Positions 1-7,941 are shown, counted from the first letter of the stretch. The stretch is 44,485 nt of DNA from Cytobacillus sp. S13-E01 (GCF_029193815.1 NZ_JARFVC010000035.1:1-44485), one strand, 5' to 3'. Made by a program: numbers and translations. Notes: generated by a model not told the origin, from the sequence alone.

Positions 1-765
1 TTTGAAACAAAAACGCGTAAGCACAAGCTTTATGAATGTAAAAAGTGCCGGTATCAAGCTACTGTCACTGTCGGAACTGTGATGGAAAAAACAAGAACTG
101 ACTTAATTAAATGGTTCTTAGCCATCTATATGATCGCTCATGATAAACGTGGTGTATCTGCGACAAGGCTTTCAGTAGAACTTGAAGTAACGTATAAAAC
201 CGCTTGGCTTATGCTTCATAAGATTCGCCAAGCAATGAGAAAACGTGATGCAAACTATACGCTAGCAGGAATCGTAGAGCTAGATGATGCCTTCTTTGGT
301 GCGCCGTCCGAAGGCGGAAAGCGCGGGAGAGGCACAGACAAAACCAAGGTATTAGTAGGTTTATCCTTGAACAAACAAGGACATCCTCTTTTTCTAAAAA
401 TGAAGGTCGTCCCTAACATAAAGCGGGAAACCTTGATTGATTTTGCAGAGAACAACATCCAAAAAGGTTCAACAATTAGCAGCGATGCCTATCATTCGTA
501 CCGATCACTCAAAGGTGCTGGTTTTAAACATGAGTATCAAGTATTCAATGCCAAAGAAAGTCCAGACCATCTTCACTGGCTACACACTGTTCTTTCAAAT
601 GCTAAAGCATTTGTTGGTGGAACGTATCACGGACTTGACTCCAAGCATCTCCAATCCTACCTAGACGAATTTTGTTATCGATTTAATCGAAGAAAATTCA
701 AAGGTGAATGGTTCCATCGTTTAGGGGCAACTCTGTGCATCAACAAAAACAGTTACCTATTCTGA
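1..765 (+). CDS. IS1595-type transposase, 5'-truncated by window edge
   Basis: The frame is open from base 1 (FETKTRKHKLYECKKCRYQA...), so the gene starts outside the window; the GTG at 79 is only an internal codon. The visible N-terminus keeps the second CxxC of a zinc-ribbon (YECKKCRYQ), which precedes the DDE domain in IS1595-family transposases. The DDE-like core shows ELDDAFFG (first D), a conserved GGKRGRG stretch, SSDAYHSY (second D) and an SNAKAFVGGTYHG motif, the family's DDNK-type third position, followed by the Tyr/Phe/Arg-rich tail YLDEFCYRFNRR. It cuts and rejoins the ends of its own insertion sequence. No stop or frameshift is visible in this part. The family assignment is firm; whether the element is complete cannot be judged. 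Confidence 0.9.
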   Translation, partial: FETKTRKHKLYECKKCRYQATVTVGTVMEKTRTDLIKWFLAIYMIAHDKRGVSATRLSVELEVTYKTAWLMLHKIRQAMRKRDANYTLAGIVELDDAFFGAPSEGGKRGRGTDKTKVLVGLSLNKQGHPLFLKMKVVPNIKRETLIDFAENNIQKGSTISSDAYHSYRSLKGAGFKHEYQVFNAKESPDHLHWLHTVLSNAKAFVGGTYHGLDSKHLQSYLDEFCYRFNRRKFKGEWFHRLGATLCINKNSYLF

Positions 766-798
766 GCTAGTGGGATAATCATTAAAAAATAAATAAAT

Positions 799-844
799 GA
801 AAGGACATAACATATTTAATATGACTAATATGTTATGTCCTTTC
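799..844. terminator. Perfect 18-bp stem hairpin after IS1595 transposase
   Basis: The arm 799-816 (GAAAGGACATAACATATT) pairs perfectly with 827-844 around a 10-base loop. The arms are A- and T-flanked on both sides. It lies 33 bases after the transposase stop and probably ends transcripts from both directions. Confidence 0.7.
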
Positions 845-846
845 TT

Positions 847-872
847 GTTCAACTAACGCTCCCGATAGTTTA
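847..872. repeat. Short dispersed palindrome (CTAACG/CCCGTTAG type), copy 1
   Basis: TTCAACTAACGCTCCCGATAG... is an imperfect palindrome whose core recurs, in degraded forms, near 1584-1611, 1982-2005 and 8648-8676. Short palindromic intergenic repeats of this kind are common in Bacillus-like genomes. The copies here are imperfect. Confidence 0.4.
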
Positions 873-937
873 AGTGTAACACTTCACAAAATAATTGTTT
901 CCTTTCGGGTTATAGTAAAACAAAAATAAAAAATGCC

Positions 938-958
938 ATCCTTTGCATAGTAAAGGAT
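938..958 (-). terminator. Terminator of the toxin-antitoxin operon
   Basis: ATCCTTT (938-944) pairs with AAAGGAT (952-958). On the minus strand the stem is followed by GGCATTTTTTATTTTTG. It starts 3 bases past the toxin stop codon. Confidence 0.7.
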
Positions 959-961
959 AGC

Positions 962-1237
962 TTAATAATTTTGACTAGAGTGTTTAAAATATTCTATAAA
1001 ACACGTTTGTTTGTCATCGGAAAACGAGTAGTAGATAATAAATTTATCTATTAGAGCTTTATGACTTCCTTTCCATTCAGGTTTATCTGCTCTTGTACTT
1101 GTACCTAGTGTAATAATTTTATCTTCAATACGCTCTAACAAGTTTAATTTGTATTCAATGGTTTCACTATAAGAAAAATGCTTACTTTTAATATTTTCAA
1201 ATGATTCCTTTGTGTTCTCCAACCAAATAAACCTCAT
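962..1237 (-). CDS. RelE/ParE-superfamily toxin
   Basis: A 91-residue protein with the pattern of Firmicutes RelE/ParE-type toxins: an N-terminal helical half (ESFENIKSKHFSYSETIEYKLNLLERIEDKIITLG), then EWKGSHKALIDKFIIYYSF, a beta-strand region that packs against the antitoxin, and a C-terminal strand CFIEYFKHSSQ. Family members are mRNA interferases or gyrase poisons; the sequence does not tell which. It starts one base downstream of the antitoxin stop, so both are made from one transcript, with the antitoxin first, the usual type II order. No damage is visible. Role in plasmid or island maintenance is an inference. Confidence 0.75.
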   Translation of the reverse strand: MRFIWLENTKESFENIKSKHFSYSETIEYKLNLLERIEDKIITLGTSTRADKPEWKGSHKALIDKFIIYYSFSDDKQTCFIEYFKHSSQNY

Positions 1238-1238
1238 A

Positions 1239-1499
1239 TTATACTTGACCGACCCGTATCATTTCTCGCATTTCTTCCGAAGTATAATAATTACCTTCTT
1301 CTATATCCTTTTTAGCCTGTAACAATTTCCGCTTTAACTCTGGGTCTCTGTCAACATCTTCAGCTACAGTTGTTTCAGAGTCATCTTTATTATCAATCGC
1401 TACAATCTTATACTTTCGCCCGTTTAATTCAAAGGACTGGTCTTTATCTTGAAAAATATCTTCCAATACCTTTGCTGCCTGTGCATCCACTTTTTTCAT
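1239..1499 (-). CDS. Type II antitoxin partner
   Basis: An 86-residue acidic protein upstream of the toxin. Its middle (FELNGRKYKIVAID) is beta-rich, and the C-terminal half (DRDPELKRKLLQAKKDIEEGNYYTSEEMREMIRVGQV) is helical and matches the kind of tail that wraps a RelE/ParE toxin. The Thr-Ser-Glu-Glu-Met segment resembles the C-terminal motif of Phd/DUF2281-like antitoxins. RBS GGAGGCGATTGT precedes the ATG. It probably represses its own promoter, as family members do; the operator was not located. Confidence 0.7.
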   Translation of the reverse strand: MKKVDAQAAKVLEDIFQDKDQSFELNGRKYKIVAIDNKDDSETTVAEDVDRDPELKRKLLQAKKDIEEGNYYTSEEMREMIRVGQV

Positions 1500-1583
1500 A
1501 CAATCGCCTCCTTACTTTCATTTTACCACTTTTTCAATGATTTCATAAATGACTTCTATACGTTCTGCCGGATCGACAACTCC

Positions 1584-1611
1584 TTGTTCAGCTCTCGCTC
1601 CCGTTAATTAA
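1584..1611. repeat. Short dispersed palindrome, copy 2 (degraded)
   Basis: TTGTTCAGCTCTCGCTCCCGTTAATTAAA matches the copy at 847 in its CGCTCCCG core and flanks the 3' end of the broken membrane gene. Confidence 0.3.
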
Positions 1612-1929
1612 AAAGTGGAAACAACGGATAGAATAACAAGTTACCTACATAAATCACCATAAGGAATCCAATTAAAACTCCTAAACAAAGAAAAAGGATG
1701 CTGTGCATTTTGTTTTTTATCCAACCGAAAGAATATCCAATAGCCAAAGTTAAAGGTATAAAGGTCAAACCAACTGTCATTTGTCCAATCGAAAAACCTG
1801 CTAAAAAGCTAAAAATTAAATTCCAACGGCTGAAAACCAGTAAAATTGATACTTACCTCTGATAGCAAAAAATATTGACACTATTGCAATAAACAAGGAT
1901 GAAAATGCGATTACAGAAAAAATTAGCAT
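1604..1929 (-). pseudogene. Small multi-pass membrane protein, frameshifted
   Basis: An ATG at 1929 follows a strong GGGGGGAG ribosome binding site and encodes a hydrophobic N-terminus (MLIFSVIAFSSLFIAIVS, then FFAIRGKYQFYWFSAVG) that runs into TAA. In the next frame the sequence continues as more membrane segments (NLIFSFLAGFSIGQMTVG..., GYSFGWIKNKMHSILFLCLG, VLIGFLMVIYVGNLLFYPL) to a stop at 1604. A one-base loss in the GGAATTTAATTTTT stretch explains both halves; restored, the protein would have about 108 residues and four membrane segments. Family not recognised. Confidence 0.6.
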
Positions 1930-1981
1930 AATGCTCCCCCCTAATCCCAAATATTTTACATTCACCTCGATATTCCTTGTT

Positions 1982-2005
1982 GTACTAACCTGCCCGTTAG
2001 TTGAA
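1982..2005. repeat. Short dispersed palindrome, copy 3
   Basis: ACTAAC and GTTAGT pair around CTGCCC, followed by TTGAA; same core as the copy at 847. Confidence 0.35.
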
Positions 2006-2027
2006 GAAGGGAGAACGCTGTTCTCCT

Positions 2028-2408
2028 TTATAACTTTTTATAGACATCTGCATATGCTACTTTCAGTTGCTCTCTTAATTGCCTGTTTTCCTCTTCCAAT
2101 TTTTTATTTTTTCTTTTTAGGGATGCAATGAGAGCATCTTTGTTGTTTTCGTTCATTTCTCGCTTTACTTGTTTAGGAGTAGGTACTTGTGGCTGTTGAT
2201 TTCGTAATGTTTCAATTCTCGAACGGAAGTCCTTGTTGTTATACAGTGTTGCTTTTGATACATCAGCTTCACTGGATACACTGTTAAAGTTTATTTTTTC
2301 ATTAGCCTTTATAAGCCTTTTAATGGCTTCATCTACCTTTTGATAGGTATTAGCTTTACGATTGACATGAATGGCTTTCAGGTGGGCAGAACGGTCATAT
2401 TTAGCCAT
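2028..2408 (-). CDS. tnpC: Tn554-type TnpC-like accessory protein
   Basis: A 126-residue basic protein. An N-terminal HTH-like region (KVDEAIKRLIKANEKINFNSVSSEADVSKATLYNN) is followed by a long coiled coil (KDALIASLKRKNKKLEEENRQLREQLKVAYADVYKKL). Size and layout match TnpC of Tn554-class elements (DUF6262-like), which assists the two tyrosine recombinases. I chose the ATG at 2408 because AGGTG lies at good distance; the ATG three codons upstream lies closer to it. The start overlaps the end of the tnpB frame, which supports one operon. The reading frame is intact, unlike tnpB. Confidence 0.75.
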   Translation of the reverse strand: MAKYDRSAHLKAIHVNRKANTYQKVDEAIKRLIKANEKINFNSVSSEADVSKATLYNNKDFRSRIETLRNQQPQVPTPKQVKREMNENNKDALIASLKRKNKKLEEENRQLREQLKVAYADVYKKL

Positions 2409-4081
2409 TCTTAGCACCTACTTTCCGTTTCATGCGTTCTTGTCTACTAAAGATAACATTTCCTTCTTGTAAGGTACTTAAGATGTTTTGATAGCGTAGA
2501 AGATTCTTTTCATTTTTCACTGCAATATCTTCTCGACCTCTTTGTTTCGCTATCTCAATAGCTTTTGTAGCTGTTTTGACATGAAGTTCATACTTTTGTT
2601 GATCTAACTCTGAAAAACCTACCGCTAAGTCTTTACAAGGGGTTTGATTATCACCACACGTAAGACAAGGAGGGGCTTCCATTATGAGGGCAACTTCCGT
2701 TCAAACGAGCGTGACACGTACCATAAGGGTTGTCCATCGCATTTAACTTATGGTCTTGCAATAAGGCATCTAATATGTCTGTTGGAATATCTTCTCCTAC
2801 TTTAATTTCTTGCACTTCACCGTTTAAGTCAAAACTGAATACTCCTTGCTTTATGACTGACTCGAATGCCTTTCTCTTTGTATCATCCAATAACTTAGCA
2901 TATCGCAAGGTCATTTCTGGAGAGGCGTGAGCCAATAACTCTTGTACTGTCAGAATACCTGCACCGCCATTCAACATTTTCACTCCATAAGTATGTCGAA
3001 ACTGGTGTGTTGTGAAATGAAACAGGTTGCCATTCTCGTCAGAAATATTCTTTTGTTTAGCTAATTTATTTAACTGACCACTAATAAATCCTTGTGAAAA
3101 CGGCATACCTTTCCTTATCCCTCGATAGCGAACAAAAATATACCCTTCGGGATTATTGTCTTTATTGCTTTGTTCCTTTGAATTCTCGATAAGAACCGCA
3201 ATAATTCCTGCTAATTGTTCATCAATCGGGGTTCGGTGACCTTTTACATACACTTTTTCAATATCAGTTACAATTGAATATTGACCATTTAGTTTAATTA
3301 AGCAATCAGAAGTTAACTCTAATACATCTGATATTCTTAACCCTGTTTTAAAGGCAACCCATACAACAGACTGAGCATCTTTATGCAAGTAATCAATATA
3401 AGTAAAGAGTTGCTCTAATACATGGTCAGGAATATAGTCAATATCGTCAATTGGTTTTTTTCGCGGCTTCGGTCTATCATCAGGGAAAATTAACAACCGA
3501 GCGTGCTTTTCAGGAGCTATCTTATATTCGAAGCGTTGAATATCTTCTAAAAACTTTTGTAAGATTGATAAGGCTAATCCTACAAATTCTTCTGGGTTAG
3601 AGTCAGAACGCTTATTTAATTTTGTTAATTGAAGTAGAGATTCAATGTACTTCTCAATATGTGAACGTTTTAATAGTTTAATGTCATCCCATGATGATTC
3701 AATTGAAAAGATAAAGTTAAAAAACTTAGAAAAAAAATTCAAATAATTCCTTGCTGTTGACCATGAAAACTGGTTATTACTTGTAAGTCGTTGCTTAAAG
3801 TACCTCTTAACCCCTTCTCTTATTTTTACGTCAATTGAATTAAAATTCAAGTAATAATGACCAGATGTTCTGTTATATTTAATTCCATACTTATCGTGTA
3901 AATTGCGAACATCCCATTTGTCTTTCTGCCATTCTTCCCTTGTGTCAGTAAACTTAAAAAGTTCTAAGTAAATATTCCTAAAAAAAATCCCAATGAAAGT
4001 AAATAAAAGAGAAATGATTAGCTGATAATTCACCATATTGTTGCCATAAGCAGGGCATAACAACCATCTTTTCTTTTCCAC
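2401..4081 (-). pseudogene. tnpB: Tn554-type TnpB tyrosine recombinase, frameshifted near C-terminus
   Basis: From a GTG at 4081 behind AGGGGGTGA, 476 residues read through a core-binding domain and the tyrosine recombinase catalytic domain: Arg in FKTGLRISDVLEL, the HQFRHTYG box, and Tyr in HASPEMTLRYAKL. The frame then leaves after GTCHARLNGSCPHN. The continuation EAPPCLTCGDNQTPCKDL...RMKRKVGAKNG, a Cys-rich tail typical of this family, lies one frame over (2401 to about 2682). Removing one G near 2680 restores a protein of about 559 residues, a little shorter than Tn554 TnpB. The N-terminus (VNYQLIISLLFTFIGIFFRN) is unusually hydrophobic. No tnpA is present upstream, so this is a partial element. 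Confidence 0.8.
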
Positions 4082-4123
4082 TACATCACCCCCTATGACA
4101 ATGGTATTGTTCGGAACACAAGG

Positions 4124-4654
4124 TTATTTCTTTTCAGATAATAGCTGAATTTTGAAGATATTTGTAATGCCTGTGCGGTCGGTTAAAAGTGTGATTGAAA
4201 TCAAATCACCTTCTGACAAATCAGAAAGTCGGATAACAGCATCCTGCCGATATATACTCACTTCTCCCCATACCTCATATTGAAACTCACCTCTATAATT
4301 CTCATCATTGAGAGAAATACCTTCAACCAATATAGAGTTCTCGCCAACTTCTTTTACTTCTGCATAGAATGTCTGAATATCAGAATGTGACATCACCCAT
4401 ATATCTTCTTCGTAATCTTTATAGGCATTAACATATCCCGCAAAATAGCTAATCAATATGGCAATGAGTAAAACTATTATGGTCATAACAATTGCGACTA
4501 CTGTATTTGGAGGAACCATTGAAGTACGTTTGCCCTCGGTTGCTCCTAAAGCCTTATTGATATGGCGTTTATAGACTTGAAAATAGACAATAATGGTAGC
4601 GACTAATATAATTAGAATTGCAAACAGTGCGAGAAAATAAATAGGAAAACCCAT
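4124..4654 (-). CDS. Membrane protein encoded with LytTR regulator
   Basis: 176 residues, family not recognised. Two hydrophobic segments are clear: about 4-25 (PIYFLALFAILIILVATIIVYF) and about 50-73 (VVAIVMTIIVLLIAILISYFAG). They are followed by an extracytoplasmic domain of about 100 residues, rich in beta strands and acidic residues, with no cysteines. The gene starts 13 bases after the LytTR gene, behind GAGGAGG, so the two are very likely co-transcribed. In Firmicutes, LytTR regulators of this short type are often paired with a membrane protein that inhibits them; this protein does not look like the usual DUF3021 partner. A sensor or anti-activator role is inferred from position only. 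Confidence 0.65.
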   Translation of the reverse strand: MGFPIYFLALFAILIILVATIIVYFQVYKRHINKALGATEGKRTSMVPPNTVVAIVMTIIVLLIAILISYFAGYVNAYKDYEEDIWVMSHSDIQTFYAEVKEVGENSILVEGISLNDENYRGEFQYEVWGEVSIYRQDAVIRLSDLSEGDLISITLLTDRTGITNIFKIQLLSEKK

Positions 4655-4667
4655 GTAATTGCCTCCT

Positions 4668-5120
4668 CTATATTCCGAAATATTCTTTAAAGATGTAGTA
4701 ATAGCTTCTTGTTACATCAACACTTTTACCATTAGTCATTGTAAGGATGAACTTCGACGAAAGAGTAGGTGTAATTCGTTTAACCTTATTTCTAGCAATT
4801 ACAACAGAGTTACTTATACGCAAAAAATCCGTTGGGTCAAGCAAACTGACAATTCGGTATAATCGGTCGGTAGCTTGATATAGTGCTTCTTGCGTTTGTA
4901 CCTCAACTGCATGACCGAACGATTCGATACAAACAATATCCTCTACCGATAAAATGATCCGCGCATTTGTTCCTTTTTCTCTCACAGTCAGATTATCAAT
5001 GAAGCTGTTGGTTTCGCTTAATACCAAGTCGGCAGTATCATCTATTTCAATTCCTCTTTTTTCGAGTGCGGATTTGACTTCATCATAACGCTCATTACTA
5101 ATGTCAAGTTTGATTTTCAA
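4668..5120 (-). CDS. LytTR-domain transcriptional regulator
   Basis: 150 residues without a receiver domain. The first 45 or so residues form a small N-terminal region (IKLDISNERYDEVKSALEKRGIEIDDTADLVL); residues about 50-148 form a LytTR DNA-binding domain, recognised by YRIVSLLDPTDFLRISNSVVIARNKVKRI and the closing NGKSVDVTRSYYYIFKEYFG. LytTR proteins bind direct repeats upstream of their targets and often control their own operon. The start is TTG, set by a strong AAGGAGG seven bases upstream. It forms an operon with the membrane protein that follows. Confidence 0.85.
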   Translation of the reverse strand: MKIKLDISNERYDEVKSALEKRGIEIDDTADLVLSETNSFIDNLTVREKGTNARIILSVEDIVCIESFGHAVEVQTQEALYQATDRLYRIVSLLDPTDFLRISNSVVIARNKVKRITPTLSSKFILTMTNGKSVDVTRSYYYIFKEYFGI

Positions 5121-5535
5121 ATTGCAACCTCCTTTCGTTCATCGTGATACATAGCCATGTTTCAAAAGTAGTGTAACAATCAGATTTTCGTATTTCAATA
5201 TAAGAGGAACACTTTACAGATATAGCCACATAGATTACACAACTAAGTTGTTATTAAATAAAAAAATGAATTCCTAAATAATTGGAAGCTCTATTTCGTA
5301 TTATAATCTTCTTCAACTAAAGGCTATCCGTTTTTCAACAAGAACTTAGCATCGACTTAACTTAATTCTCCTATAAACCAGAGTTCTCCTGAATGGAGTG
5401 CATAACTTAAGAGAGCTGTCACAATTCACAACAGCACCATTCTGGAACCTCTAACTATTCTTTAGCAAAAAGTATTATCTATTTCAGAAATGCACCCTTT
5501 AAGTTTATTTTCTAAAGTAGTTAAACAAACTTAAC
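5121..5535. other. Intergenic, no gene seen
   Basis: About 415 AT-rich bases upstream of the minus-strand LytTR gene. It must hold that operon's promoter. No convincing reading frame on either strand. Confidence 0.5.
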
Positions 5536-5539
5536 ATAA

Positions 5540-5575
5540 AAGGGACCCCATATCTAAATAATACCTAGGTCCCTT
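5540..5575 (-). terminator. Terminator after retropepsin-like gene
   Basis: AAGGGACC (5540-5547) pairs with GGTCCCTT (5568-5575); on the minus strand the stem ends in CCCTTTTATG. It overlaps the gene's stop codon at 5574. Confidence 0.65.
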
Positions 5576-5954
5576 AGTTGCTTTTATTCATTTGTAGTTG
5601 TGACAAGTCAATAATATAACCTGACTTCATCAATAAATCTAATCCAAGTAAACCATTAATATCATCATATCCAAAATCATTAAAATCTAACTCCATCTCT
5701 TCTACAGTAAATTCACCAACTTGGATTTTGTCTACTCTTTTCCTAAAAGCGTGCTCTTTTCCACCGATTCCGTAATAGGTTACAATCCTATCCTCCAAAT
5801 CCACTCCCAGACCAATTTCTTCCACAACATGCTGTGAAATAAGAGTTCTAGCTGCACCTGTATCAACTACCATATTTTCAATCACTATACTCTTTCCTTT
5901 GAAAGTCAAACTAATACCTACTAAAAGTAATCCATATTTATATTTGATTTTCAT
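5574..5954 (-). CDS. Retropepsin-like aspartic protease domain protein
   Basis: 126 residues forming one retroviral-type aspartyl protease lobe. The catalytic DTGA triad (about residue 31, MVVDTGAARTLIS), the flap region (TYYGIGGKEHAF) and the closing hydrophobic GLLGLDLLMKSGYIIDL motif are in the family order. Such domains act as homodimers. The substrate is unknown. The ATG at 5954 is preferred because GAGGAG lies about 11 bases upstream, whereas an earlier in-frame TTG is too close to it. The 3' end of the upstream gene overlaps this start, so both belong to one operon. No membrane anchor or signal peptide is visible, so it is probably cytosolic. Confidence 0.75.
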   Translation of the reverse strand: MKIKYKYGLLLVGISLTFKGKSIVIENMVVDTGAARTLISQHVVEEIGLGVDLEDRIVTYYGIGGKEHAFRKRVDKIQVGEFTVEEMELDFNDFGYDDINGLLGLDLLMKSGYIIDLSQLQMNKSN

Positions 5955-6207
5955 TGTAGTCAAATCTCCTCAGCCCAACGTCTTGGCGGATTTCAAGAAC
6001 AATATCCTCGTGTATTGTATGATAGACTAATTCATCACCTTTTGATTTTAATAGTTCCTTGGTTGCCATTTCATCCGATACTGGTGAAATAACAGCCATG
6101 TCATCAATAACTTCTTGCCCATTCTTTATATGAGAAGATAACGATTTTAATTTTACAAATTGATTCGGATATAACTTTCTAACTTCGGACCATTTCACAT
6201 TGAGCAC
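5938..6207 (-). CDS. Small protein encoded with the retropepsin-like gene
   Basis: 89 residues: SEVRKLYPNQFVKLKSLSSHIKNGQEVIDDMAVISPVSDEMATKELLKSKGDELVYHTIHEDIVLEIR. It has no membrane segment or known motif. Its last codons overlap the retropepsin-like gene by 17 bases, so the pair is translationally coupled. Similar short proteins accompany single-domain aspartyl proteases in other Bacillaceae as I recall them; they could be the protease's partner or substrate. That is an inference from coupling. Confidence 0.6.
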   Translation of the reverse strand: MLNVKWSEVRKLYPNQFVKLKSLSSHIKNGQEVIDDMAVISPVSDEMATKELLKSKGDELVYHTIHEDIVLEIRQDVGLRRFDYNENQI

Positions 6208-6400
6208 CGCCTTTCTAATTACTATTATTATAACATCCGCTATCTAAATTTTGTATATGCGTCTTCCTCTATTCAATAGATAGTTGTAGAAGTGACAGCC
6301 CGGTTCTGCTATCGCTCCCTTTAGCTTTATATAAGAAGAATATAATGTATCCGTACCATTGGACACTAAAAAAACAATAAAATAAGATAAAGATAATGGT

Positions 6401-6720
6401 ATGAGCAAAAAACGAAGAACTTACAAACCTGAAGAAAAAGCGAATATCGTTTTAGAAATATTAAGGGAAGAAAGTACAGTTAATGAGATTGCCCAAAGTA
6501 CGGTGTAAGCCCCCAGTTAATTAGCAGATGGCAGACAGAGTTTTTGGACAATATGCCCGCGGTCTTTGACAAAAAAGCTTCGGAAACAGAAAAACTTAAA
6601 CTAGAACATGAAACCGAAAAGGAGGAACTTATCAATCAAATTGGCCAACTTACGGTTGAGTTGAATTGGCTCAAAAAAAAACAACAACAGGCCTCGGATT
6701 GGAGGAAAAAAAGGAACTAA
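6401..6720 (+). pseudogene. IS3 OrfA (HTH protein), frameshifted
   Basis: From the ATG at 6401, SKKRRTYKPEEKANIVLEIL then REESTVNEIAQ gives the first half of an HTH_Tnp_1 domain; a stop follows at 6506. One frame over, KYGVSPQLISRWQTEFLDNM continues the HTH and leads into the leucine-zipper-like coil EKEELINQIGQLTVELNWLKKK to a stop at 6718. A single A lost from an A-run at about 6494 (CCCAAAG for CCCAAAAG) explains it. The later A-run at about 6672-6680 is the expected site for programmed frameshifting into orfB. Confidence 0.75.
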
Positions 6721-7561
6721 TTGAGTTTGAAAATAGTAAGTTATCCATCAAACGTCAATGTGAATTGCTAGATTTGTCAAGGTCTACAGCTTATTATCCC
6801 ATTCAAATTAAGCAACCGACTCAGGAAGAAATCGACATCAAAAATGCTATAGATCAAATACATTTTAATGAGCCAGCATATGGTTGTCGCAGAATCCAAA
6901 AGAATTTGGAAGGGCTTGGTTTTACTATTGGTCTAAAACTAACCCGCAGATACATGCAAGAAATGGATATCGTAGCTTTTTATCCTGGTCCAAACCTGAG
7001 TAAACGGGATTTAAAGGAACGAACTTATCCCTACCTCCTTCGGAATGTTAGCATCACTCGTAGGAATCAGGTTTGGGGGATTGATATTACGTATTGTGGT
7101 ACACCATCAGGTTTTATGTATCTTGTGGCTATTATTGACTGGTATCTATGGAAAGCTTTTCATAGTGGTATTCCCGGTTTATAGTGGGATGGGCATTGAG
7201 CAATGTCATGAAGACTGATTTTATTATTCGGGCTATCAAGGGGGCGATCAGAGAGCATGGAAAGCCTGAAATCATAAATAGTGACCAAGGCAGTCAATTT
7301 ACATCTAAAGATTACATTGACTGTATCAAAGGTTATGAGTCCATTAACATTAGTATGGATGGCAAAGGAAGAGCAAAGGATAACGCAAGGACAGAACGTT
7401 TTTTTCGTTCTTATAAATGGGAGAGGCTTTATCTACTCTATCCTGAAACAGTGCCTGAATTAAAACAGATGACAAGAGAATACATCGCTCATTACAATTG
7501 GCATAGGCCACATCAGGCATTGGATTATAACACGCCATCCAACATTCACTTTGCCGATTGA
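6666..7561 (+). pseudogene. IS3 OrfB transposase with 26-base insertion
   Basis: The N-terminal half (LSRSTAYYP, EPAYGCRRIQKNLE, RRNQVWGIDITYCGTPSGFMYLVAIIDWY) carries the first catalytic Asp. The C-terminal half, two frames over from 7184, carries NSDQGSQFTSKDYI (second Asp), the SMDGKGRAKDNARTERFFRSYKWE region (Glu) and YNWHRPHQALDYNTPS. The junction holds a 26-base insertion (7146-7171): a near-perfect 20-base palindrome plus one base and a second copy of GGTAT. Removing it gives DWYSRFIVGWALSN, the expected IS3 motif. The enzyme is therefore dead. Confidence 0.85.
7141..7171. repeat. Palindromic footprint flanked by GGTAT duplication
   Basis: GGTAT (7141-7145), then CTATGGAAAGCTTTTCATAG (7146-7165, palindromic except one G/T-type mismatch), one T, then GGTAT again (7167-7171). 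This looks like a target duplication around the residual ends of an excised element. Confidence 0.65.
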
Positions 7562-7612
7562 TACGCTTGGCAAGGATTACTGAACCACAGCGTAGCTGCT
7601 TGCCCTTTTACC

Positions 7613-7806
7613 GTGTGCCACTTCTTAGTGAGCACTGGAAGGGGTCGGGGCCCCGCCAGTGGGAACTTAGAAAGTGATTGTCCGTGGTACGCTGTTGATG
7701 CGGATGGTTGCCGTAAAGGCATTTTTTTATCCATCCGCCGGCTGGGAACTACCACGGACACAAATGCGGTCAAGGGTGGTGGACTCAGGATAAACCACTA
7801 GATATC
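7613..7806 (+). ncRNA. Candidate structured RNA segment in the IS3 3' region
   Basis: GC-rich block between the orfB stop and the right inverted repeat. Helix 1: CACTT/AAGTG outer pairs, then CACTGG (7633-7638) with CCAGTG (7656-7661), enclosing GGGG/CCCC. Helix 2: TGTCCGTGGTA (7679-7689, read from the last T) with TACCACGGACA (7750-7760), 11 perfect pairs. It encloses GCGGATGG (7700-7707) with CCATCCGC (7731-7738), which encloses TGCC/GGCA. The orderly nested design suggests selection at the RNA or DNA-structure level. It does not read as a convincing protein. Function and family unknown. Confidence 0.4.
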
Positions 7807-7941
7807 TAAGGTAAGGCAATCAAAACCCAAAATATAGAGGGGAGGTTTATCTTAAAAAATTGGATTTTGTGTCTTGACAAAGGGATACATTACACTTTAC
7901 ACTATGTTCTAAATTTAGACCCTTAAATTCGGAAGTTTGTC

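Larger units (their letters stand above)
6346..7889 (+). mobile_element. IS3-family element, inactivated, with long 3' segment
   Basis: The left end starts TGTATCC...GGACAC (6346 on) and the right end reads GTGTC...GGATACA (to 7889), an imperfect inverted repeat. Between them lie orfA, orfB with the IS3 DDE domain, and 300 non-coding bases. Both genes are disrupted. No clear target duplication is visible. The distance from the orfB stop to the right end is far longer than the few tens of bases usual for IS3 elements. Confidence 0.7.

Noticed and set aside
7613-7801. 62-residue open frame inside the IS3 3' segment
   Set aside because: It lies over the two strong RNA-like helices, has no binding site, and its composition follows the GC-rich fold rather than a protein.
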